55,625 bases of DNA from Perkinsus olseni (lineage: Eukaryota > Perkinsozoa > Perkinsida > Perkinsidae): assembly GCA_013115135.1 (NCBI GenBank), contig JABANP010000345.1, forward strand, positions 1 through 55,625, given 5' to 3'. Below are positions 48,529 to 55,625 of this stretch, piece by piece. Made by a program: the position numbers and the translations under genes. Position 1 is the first letter of the stretch. Each line of letters starts with the position of its first letter. Below the pieces are notes generated by a model that saw only the letters and a list, made by a program, of their open reading frames with translations, had not been told where the DNA came from and searched no databases.

Positions 48529-49702
48529 GACATTGCATTAGGCTGTAGGACAGCTCGATAGGTCAGGTGCCTCGTATTTCTCGCCAGTCGATTACTGTCT
48601 CCGATTTCGTCTTTTGGGTTGTCAATTAATGAAGGAGCAGACATAGACTGGCGAGGCCCGGTCCGGGCTCCAGAAAATTGATGGGGGCTGGTCATGCAGC
48701 ACGACTCATGCTCGTTCATGTCTCGTTGAGACCCTTCGTACAGCATAGCCTACATGAAACGTGGCGGGTTCATCACCGCATCAGTTGGATCAAGATAGAT
48801 GGAAAGAAATCGGACAGAAAATTCCAAAACTGAAAGTTCCGAAATTTTTCGGTTCTAAAAGCTCCGCTCGCGGTTCCTGCGGGTGGAGTTGAACCGTTGG
48901 ACAGTGGACCATCTACTGTGGATGGACCGAAAGAAAGGATCCGGAGCTTCTATGAACCTCCTAGTCAGCGCTGCGGGCTCGACGAACGTGAGTATGCGGG
49001 ACTACGGGTACCATTAGATGCGGAACATCGGGACTGTTCCGTAACAATGGGTTTCACTGCTAAACTCGCCCTGTGCAACGTCCTAGCGCAAATTCTCCAA
49101 TGCGGAAATTTTTACTGGGACAGACTATCACCGCAGAACACTACCGCTTTCTGTTAGCCGGACTTGGCAAGTCATCATGTTAGTTACCAGCTGGAGCTAT
49201 CGCGCCAGCCGTAGATTTAACAACATCCCATTTCAGCATTCTCGACAGGAGAAAATCTTCGAGCACCCGACTTTGCGGGCGGCAGTGCCGCTGCGGCACC
49301 TCACACCGAAGGATTCACGCCATAGTGGCCTCGCCACTTCTGCAACGGCAGGCGCGTAATTATTCTACCAAGATTCGAATCTTAGTGACGGAGCACCTCT
49401 CGATTCATCCCTGGCAGATGAGCGGACTGCGGGTCCTCGAGTTGAATAGTATCCTGTTCAAAGACCCGTTGAGTGGCGATATAACTCCGTCGCGATCTAA
49501 CACAGAAATTGCACACCTCCGAAATGCTCCAGCCCGTAGAACTTGAGCTAATGGGGATTCAGCGCCCGTAGGGCGCAGGAATTCTTTCGGCGTGCGCTAG
49601 AGTTGTTGAAAATTTTCGATATTTTCCACTTTTTCCTGAAATTTCGAGGAATTTCCGATAACAGGAAATAAATTTAGTATATTACCAATCAACAGTAACA
49701 GA

Positions 49703-51278
49703 CTACTGACTAGGCAGAAGCCCATCGCCATAATCCGTCATATTGACTTCACGTTGCTTTGGCTCATTAGTCTGACTACATCCTGAATTATCACCACGGG
49801 AAGGGGAATGACCGACCTCTCCGCAGTGGCAAGACTTCAGGACATCGGGGCAATCTTCTACAGGACATTCCGCAAGCCGTAAGGGATGCTTATCACCACA
49901 GCGAACACGTACCCTATCTTCTACTTTAGTTCTACGGTTAGCATGAGCTCGGCCACAAGCCAAACATACTCTAACCGTAACAATACCCTTACATTTAAGT
50001 TTCCGCCCTTCAACGAAACAGCCTTCCTCTAGGATCAGCTTCGCACGTAACGTGAGTCACGTTGCTAAGCATTCATTGTAGAGGAGAGTGTACACTGTGT
50101 ACTTATCATTGGCGTGAACCACATTCCATCGGCATGTGGCTGCCAACTTGGCATGATGTCAACTATCAGGAACCAGGGTGCTATCATGGGAACGAATGTC
50201 TTCGTCGTGATTGTAGTAGCTTCAAGGAGGAGGTACCGTCGCTGTAGAGGCAAACTTCTGCGCCCTTTGGCAAGTTATTTCACCAGTTATGGTGATTTTA
50301 GTTCCGAGATCATTCAAACACGGATGCAGTGCATCCGATGCACCGTACCGAACACGTGACTTGAGAATAGAAAGTCAGACAGTTCGTAGTAGCCTCACGT
50401 TTGTCCAGGAATCCTGGACCAGGTCCTGGTCACCAGGATTTTCCTCTGAGGGTTTTCCTCACGACATTAGTTGGAGGGGTGAAGTTAGGCAACACATCAA
50501 ACGACGTTGCCGCTCTCTGAGCGTCTGCTCAAATCTCGCTTATTTTCAGAACTGGACTTCCGCCGCAGAACTTCTGCGAGTTTTCTCTTGCTGAGTTCCA
50601 CGCAGGTGCGCTAGCTCCAACTGCAGGCAGCGTCTCTCCTGGCTGCCGAGACTACTCCGCGGATGGGGTTGGCGTTCGCCTTGTCCTCGTCGATCTCGCC
50701 ACGCGGAAGAGCTTTAGCAATCTGAGCGTGTTTAGTCGAGAGTGCCTCGGGCGACGTGTTGAACTGCCGTCGGCAGTCTACCGATGGAAGAACCGGACTG
50801 AGCTGAGGACGGTTCTTCGCTCCGGTGTGTACCACCAGTGGTTGAACGAACGGCCTTCATGTGGCGATGCCTGCTGATGCTTGTAACCGGGCGAGTACCC
50901 TGTTTGGGAGGTTGTAGGTAATTCCTTGTAATTAGTAATAGGGTAGCCACTCATCACCCAATCGGTATCTCCATTGAAGCTATACCAACCACCATTACTC
51001 GCATAGTTAGGTCGTGTAGTATGAGACGCGGGTTAATAGTAGCTACTGCACCCATTGTCATGAGAGGAATAGCAGTTAGCATGAAAGTTGGAGCGAGGAT
51101 AGGAACCACTGCGGTTGTACTCCGAGTATAAGCATAGTTTAATACTCCTGTTTGCTGTGAATTGGGAGTCATTGTTGCCGATGATGCTGAGACGATGAAG
51201 GATGATATATCTCGCAGCTACGGCATATTGCTCTGGCTCCATGCTCGAGGCGCAGATAAGCGTAACCGCTCGGTACAA
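49703..51278 (-). CDS. lineage-specific gene, copy B
   Basis: Counterpart of 41710-43290. The frame from 50835 to 50611 is intact here: TGAKNRPQLSPVLPSVDCRR, FNTSPEALSTKHAQIAKALP, RGEIDEDKANANPIRGVVSA. The Tyr/Ser/Asn-rich part (51278-51033) and the Cys/His-rich end (ACGRAHANRRTKVEDRVRVR.. LKSCHCGEVGHSPSRGD) are also kept, but the stop after SSYY (TAA) occurs in both copies, so splicing must intervene or these are separate genes. Exon joins not resolved. Confidence 0.38.
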
Positions 51279-51694
51279 GCTTCAACTTTTCCCGGCCGAG
51301 ACTTCTCATGTAAACAGGGAATCTCGGACTACCTACACGAGGGTCTACTATTGTACGCGACTGTATGTGTGGCAGGAAACTAATTGTATCGCTTTGATGA
51401 TTTCTTCATGGTGAAACCTCTGAGTGTGGGGAGGTGGAGTGGGGCGTACTAGTGCCGGAACCTAAGGCGAGGGCAATTCCGTGAGGAGGTATCCTAAAAC
51501 TGGCACAGCCATCGGCTGTCAGCCGAAATCCGAGCGATCACGGACTTGCGAGTCCGTGAGCGCCGAGTATTCGATCCAAACACCTCGCCATGGTAATGGT
51601 AGTAGAGACGTCGAGCCCGCCCCATACTTTGGGAATCCCAAATTGGGATGTGACGAGCTCACCCACCCTCTCGGTTTTGCAGGGTTTAGGGTCC

Positions 51695-51747
51695 ATACAA
51701 CTTTTATCCACCCTCCCTAAATTAGGGAGGGTGGATAAAAGTTGTAT
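51695..51747. repeat. copy-B-specific 53-nt perfect palindrome
   Basis: 26-nt arms (51695-51720 and 51722-51747) around one central A; right arm TTAGGGAGGGTGGATAAAAG followed by TTGTAT. Copy A (about 44309-44345) has only the right arm sequence (TTTAGGGAGGGTGGATAAAA). Confidence 0.92.
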
Positions 51748-51978
51748 CATAAATCGAAGAGGGGTTCCTGGCGGCGTGACCCACGCAGGGACGCACCATC
51801 TTCCCCCTGTGACGGTGTGAAGTGGGGTTTCGGCCGTATCTATACGTGTGGTTGCTTCTGAGTTGCAGTACATCTTTGGGTCGGGTTCACTACGCGAGTA
51901 ATCCTGACACCCCGAACGTAAATGAGCCAACTCAACTCGAGTACACCAAGGCAGAAACTGGGTCTTGTACTAGCGCTA

Positions 51979-52310
51979 TGTTGGATCCTAATTGGGGAAA
52001 CGCAAAAGCCCAACTAAGGTCTTGAGCCAAGATGGCTACGGATTATATACGGAATAATACTTAGCCTGCAACTCATCGCAACACTTTTAATTCAGTCTCA
52101 TCAACTCGGACAGTTTCACAGCCAGCCGTTTCGGCGCCGTCTCATAGGATATCTAGGGCGCCAGACTTGCGCACGCCACAGACCCTACCGGAGGACCAGT
52201 AACGGCGGGTACGTCGAACACCAGCCGAGACACCAGTGGCAACAGAGATGCGCATCCCAACACGAGAGGGAAGCGGATCATCTATGAGACAGTCTTCGAT
52301 CTCATCACTA
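51979..52310 (-). mobile_element. copy-B-specific insert with a DDE-transposase-like relic
   Basis: About 330 bp absent from copy A at 44450. The minus strand reads SDEIEDCLIDDPLPSRVGM, RRTRRYWSSGRVCGVRKSGA, then past a stop GCETVRVDETELK. The last block resembles the first Asp of the ISXO2/Merlin (IS1595) transposase ('VQVDET'). ACTAGC flanks both sides (about 51969 and 52306) and may be a target duplication. Two stops in the frame make it a relic. The family is tentative. Confidence 0.4.
52021..52042 (-). other. spliced-leader-like 22-mer
   Basis: The minus strand reads T followed by CCGTAGCCATCTTGGCTC and AAG, an exact match to the dinoflagellate/Perkinsus SL consensus as I remember it (DCCGTAGCCATYTTGGCTCAAG). 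The next bases are ACCTTAG, not GT, so it is not a functional SL RNA gene; it looks like an SL already joined to an mRNA that was copied back into DNA. Confidence 0.7.
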
Positions 52311-52610
52311 GCTGTGCAGCTGATGTAACACTGCTGCACCTTAGTGTCGAATGTCCCCACACGGCCGGCTTCACCGACGGTATGTGGCTTCATCCATACC
52401 TGCAGAATATGGGTATACGAAGAGAACAGGCAACGGGGACACTTCCCCGAGAAAATCGTTCTCTGTCTAACATCCGCTCGCTTCAGTGGGCTGAAGACTG
52501 TACTTGCGATTCCCAGTAGTCAATCCATCTTAGGCAAGTGCGAGGACAATAATTTAGAGACATTCATGTCCGAGCTGGTGGTACCAGCCTTCAAGACTTC
52601 GCCTCGAGCA

Positions 52611-52643
52611 CGTGGTACGCATCGCGTCGTGATGCGTACCACG
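52611..52643. repeat. copy-B-specific inverted repeat
   Basis: CGTGGTACGCATC and its exact reverse complement, separated by 7 nt. Copy A at about 44790-44825 has a different, non-palindromic sequence. Confidence 0.75.
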
Positions 52644-52830
52644 CGTTAACCAGCCTGGTACTGTCCGAAATTGAAGCGCACGGATTGAAAGATTCAATTT
52701 GAAACAATACGAAATTGAAGTTTCATTCCGTACCATCGGAGCTTCACTATGTCTAGCGGATTTGCACTGAGTTGGAGTGAACTCATGCTATTGTGTGGGC
52801 ACTCACACAATCCTGTCCCCTAGCGCTAGT

Positions 52831-52950
52831 GCACCTTTTCCAGAGCAAATTAGTAAAACCCCAGAGCAATTTAATAAAGCCCAGGCCAAATTAGTGAAGC
52901 CCCAGTGCAATTTAATAAAGCCCACGCCAAAATAGTGAAACCCCCGAGCA
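52831..52950. mobile_element. relic of the inverted-repeat element end
   Basis: One set of subterminal units (CCCAGAGCAATTTAATAAAG, GGCCAAATTAGTGAAGCCCC) follows CTAGCGCTAGTGCACCTTTT. It is the same repeat type as in 43601-44242 but inserted at a different place, and only one end is recognisable. Confidence 0.65.
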
Positions 52951-54080
52951 CTCTCGAGGGGAATCCCCTCGTCCACGCAGCGTGGACGGGACCAACCGCT
53001 CCATATCAGATGTGAGTTGCCATTGCTACCCAGCCTTGCCAATGCTTCCGCATAATTATCAATCGATGATAACATTGATAATCAGCGTGAGCTGACCTGT
53101 CTCGTCTTTAAGTCGTCGGACGACGCAATTCAAGTTGGGCCTTGCACTGAGTAATTGAAGCTCCCTCTGTACATGGTGCTGTACTGCACAGCCGGAGCTG
53201 TACAGGCTGTACATGGTGCATTCGCCACAATTCTCCGCACGAACTTCGTGCCACGAAGCGCGCCTGTTGTCAATACCGCATTTCGATTGTGATAGTTGTA
53301 TGTGCACTGTTACGTGCAGCTGCTGGGAGTCAGCTTTGACTGTGCCAATTTGGCACTGAATCACTATGTCTGAGTGAGCCTCACTCAGTGAGCCGAAACG
53401 TGTGTCACGCTTCACGGCTCATGGCATGCAATGGACTGGTCGATTTCTCAACGGCAGATGGGGCATATAATCCTGACCACAGACCCGATGATCGGGCGAG
53501 AATCAGCATCAAGTCGAGGCTCCGGACGAACGGCTGAAGTGATTCTTCAAGCGCCCCGTCATGAGCAAACCACAAGCGCTGTCTTGTAGACAGCGCTGGA
53601 CACGTACTACGTGTCACGTAGAGAGTGTCTCCGTCGTTTAATCCTGGGATGGGGTTATAATCGACGCCGACAGATATTTGACGTCGCTGGATGGGGAATT
53701 AAGGACCAGCGACATTCAGGGTCGTCTGAAGGGGGCATAATCCTGTGTGGCTGACCGGCCGACGGGACCCAGGCTGGCAATCTGCTGTCAATTACGGCGC
53801 TGCCTCGTGCGTGCACTTACGTATCATAGATCGCCTGTGGGGTGCGCCTTCGTTCTTCCCAGTTCTTTCAGCCTCATTATGAGTCCCTCGAGCTACTGTA
53901 CTTCACTGTCCTGTAACGTAAGTGAACAAAAAATCACACAGGGCCTGGGGGTAGCCAGAAATGGCCTTTTAATCCCGCAGGGTCGAATTACAGTTTCCAG
54001 CATATCGTCAGAGCCTCTTGTGCTCTACACTCCCTAGGAGGAGCTTTTTGATAGATAGTTCGGTTGCCAGAACTTCCCCA

Positions 54081-54818
54081 ATGATGAAACTCATTCAACC
54101 TTGGCTGATGATTGTTCAGCTGCTGATGTGCGTGACGGCTCAAGATGTCGGAAGGTTCGAGTTCTCTTCGAACGAGTTCTATATGGCATTCAGTGTGTAC
54201 GAAGACCATCGTGTTGGTATCACCTTCAGAGTGGATGGTAAGCCGGCCTTCGCTGACGGTCTGTACCACCTCCTTAAGAGGCCCGGTAACACCTACGAGG
54301 TTGACTTCCGCAACACCTTCAAAGGAGTCGACTACTGGTACGACAACATTGACCTACTCTTTCCAGGAAAAAAGTTCCGCAAGGGCGACTTGGCCTTCTT
54401 ATATTATCAGACCGCTGATTCCATCGCTGTCAACTTCCGAGACCGAGCAGTCTTGCTCACTAGGGTCGGGTTCGGCATCAATCCAGGCATATACCTCTAC
54501 AGGTCTCCCGATGCTCCGCGTCTCAAGGTGGTTTACGACATATACGCCGACGGCGGTGTGCGCATGCAGGTCTGGTGTGATGGAGGTCCTTCTCACTACG
54601 AGCTCTTCAAGTTCAACCGCGCTGATCGCCCCTACGTGCACTATGTTGTGGACCCGACTGAACAAGCTGCTCTTGACAGATACCTCGATGATGTCGAGAA
54701 GTCTTGTCCCGCTTTGAACCTCAAGAAGGGGCGCGATCTTGCGTCCATGACCTTCGCCACAGGTGTGACGGTTGTCATACCCGTTGAAGGCGCTCGACAG
54801 CTCCTCGAGAAGCTCTGA
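54081..54818 (+). CDS. secreted lineage-specific protein, copy B
   Basis: A 245-aa single-exon paralogue of 47170-47907 with the same signal peptide layout (MMKLIQPWLMIVQLLMCVTA). Differences are spread over the first 185 residues (for example GVDYWYDNIDLLFPGKKF versus GVDYWYRGIQPLFPGKEF), while the last 60 residues are almost unchanged. By eye there are about 33 amino acid changes against roughly ten silent ones, which is unusual for paralogues with such similar flanks. Function unknown; a secreted factor under diversifying change is one reading. Confidence 0.88.
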   Translation: MMKLIQPWLMIVQLLMCVTAQDVGRFEFSSNEFYMAFSVYEDHRVGITFRVDGKPAFADGLYHLLKRPGNTYEVDFRNTFKGVDYWYDNIDLLFPGKKFRKGDLAFLYYQTADSIAVNFRDRAVLLTRVGFGINPGIYLYRSPDAPRLKVVYDIYADGGVRMQVWCDGGPSHYELFKFNRADRPYVHYVVDPTEQAALDRYLDDVEKSCPALNLKKGRDLASMTFATGVTVVIPVEGARQLLEKL

Positions 54819-55250
54819 GTACTTCATGAGATCCACTCCCCAACGGCACGTTCATGGCTACACACTCGCATCGCGCGAACCTGCCCATCTCGGTGTTCCG
54901 AGACTCCTCTTTCTATTCAGAGTACACGGTTGGAACTGAGCCCCGTTACAGAACGGACGTGGTTCCAAGTGTGCTTTTTATTGGATAAATGCTGATTGCG
55001 GCACAGAGTATCATTATTATTTCATTTTTTCGACTCTCTCAGACGCTCGGATCCGGGTGACAATAGTCCTTCTGTAGTCACTGCGTTATTGAGCCACGCG
55101 GGCTGTGACCATCGTCTTACCTGGAGAGAGGCAGATCGGATCTGCCAGATCGAAACCCAGGAGACTCTGGTTGCACCGCGTGACAGCTGACTCTTAAGTG
55201 ACATCCTTCATCTGTCATCAGTAGCGTGTTCATATTACCACCCTTCTATT

Positions 55251-55421
55251 GTGAAGGCGGCCGAAGGCGTGATTCAGCCAATCCCTCTTCTGGCCGACGG
55301 GGGCCCGAAGGGGTTCGTTATGTGCCTAAGGCACAGTGCCCTGCCGCCCGGTGATTATTCTAGCGGCATGGATCATTATACTATGGTACGGCCTGACTGT
55401 CCCAGCCATTACAGCCATTGA
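55251..55421 (+). CDS. short conserved open frame downstream, copy B
   Basis: Counterpart of 48337-48528: KAAEGVIQPIPLLADGGPKG, FVMCLRHSALPPGDYSSGMD, HYTMVRPD, then a new short end and TGA at 55419-55421 caused by a deletion relative to copy A. Conservation of the frame suggests coding, but no start or family is known. Confidence 0.32.
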   Translation: MKAAEGVIQPIPLLADGGPKGFVMCLRHSALPPGDYSSGMDHYTMVRPDCPSHYSH

Positions 55422-55625
55422 GGCATTTCATTAGGTTGTAGAACGGTTCGATAGGTCAGGTGCCTCGTATTTCTCACCAGTCGATTACTGGCTCCGATTT
55501 CATCTTGTGGGGTTGTCAATTAATGAAGGACCAGACATAGACTGGCGAGGCCCGGTCCGGGGTCTAGAAAATTGATGGGGGCTCGTCATGCAGTACGACT
55601 CATGCTCGTTCATGTCTCGTTGAGA

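Larger units (their letters stand above)
41668..49660 (+). repeat. tandem segmental duplication, copy A
   Basis: Starts near ACAGGAAATAGTATATTACC and is repeated in the same orientation from about 49661. Offset is 7993 bp at the left (42069 vs 50062) and 6911 bp at the right (47107 vs 54018); the difference comes from insertions, mostly in A at 43.6-44.2 kb and 44.9-46.7 kb. It holds a minus-strand gene, a plus-strand secreted protein gene (47170) and a short plus frame (48337). Confidence 0.93.
49661..55625 (+). repeat. tandem segmental duplication, copy B (cut by the window end)
   Basis: A direct repeat of copy A, matching from AACAGGAAATAAATTTAGTA onward. It runs off the window at a point equivalent to 48730 in copy A. 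It carries its own insertions: about 330 bp at 51979-52310 and a different segment at 52830-53620. Confidence 0.93.

Noticed and set aside
52021..52120. A functional spliced-leader RNA gene
   Set aside because: The base after the leader is not followed by GT, no Sm-like site was seen nearby, and the sequence sits in a one-copy insertion.

Overview
This is nuclear DNA of a eukaryote, most likely a Perkinsus-like alveolate (Perkinsozoa). The evidence is a calcium-dependent protein kinase with EF hands, dozens of introns mostly 42-60 nt long, lineage-specific secreted protein families, and at 52021-52042 (minus strand) a perfect 22-nt match to the dinoflagellate/Perkinsus spliced leader as I remember it. 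The taxon is inferred, not proven. No bacterial operon, CRISPR array or complete tRNA gene was seen.

Layout. 0.76-2.3 kb (+): CIAO2B/MIP18-type cytosolic Fe-S assembly factor. 2.4-8.1 kb (+): CDPK with kinase, autoinhibitory junction and EF hands; its 1.9-kb intron holds a probable reverse-transcriptase relic. 9.8-13.4 kb (+): Trp-repeat Sfi1-like centrin-binding protein. 14.5-15.8 kb (+): secreted chitinase-like protein. 18.2-19.2 kb (+): GNAT acetyltransferase. 19.6-20.9 kb (+): unresolved protein. 21.6-27.4 kb (-): four related small secreted proteins. 29.1-30.5 kb (-): hypothetical gene. 30.5-33.0 kb (-): J-domain/TPR co-chaperone. 33.1-33.6 kb (-): TMA7. 34.1-37.1 kb (-): DBP2/DDX5 DEAD-box helicase with 12 introns. 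38.0-39.8 kb (+): ApaG-domain protein. 41.1-41.5 kb (-): LINE endonuclease relic. 41.7-55.6 kb: two direct tandem copies of a 7-8 kb segment, each with a 245-aa secreted protein gene, diverged by insertions and by newly made palindromes.

The most interesting system is the introns. In the conserved genes I could place splice sites by protein homology, and most short introns carry one of a few recurrent cores: a tRNA T-arm-like hairpin (either strand), the palindrome AATCGATCA..TGATCGATT, the hairpin GTATCTTA..TAAGATAC, an AATCTTGC repeat, GCGGAGCGAAGCG, or ATTTCG..CGAAAT. Unrelated genes share near-identical intron cores. One intron in the J-domain gene is bounded by a perfect 10-bp direct repeat, and deleting one 70-nt period restores the uninterrupted J-domain coding sequence. 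This is what recent intron gain by a mobile 'introner' would leave. Comparison of the two tandem copies at the right end also shows an empty site for a TA-flanked inverted-repeat element and several palindromes present in only one copy.

Coordinates of exons come from hand splicing checked by reading-frame phase; ends of genes without strong homology are less certain.
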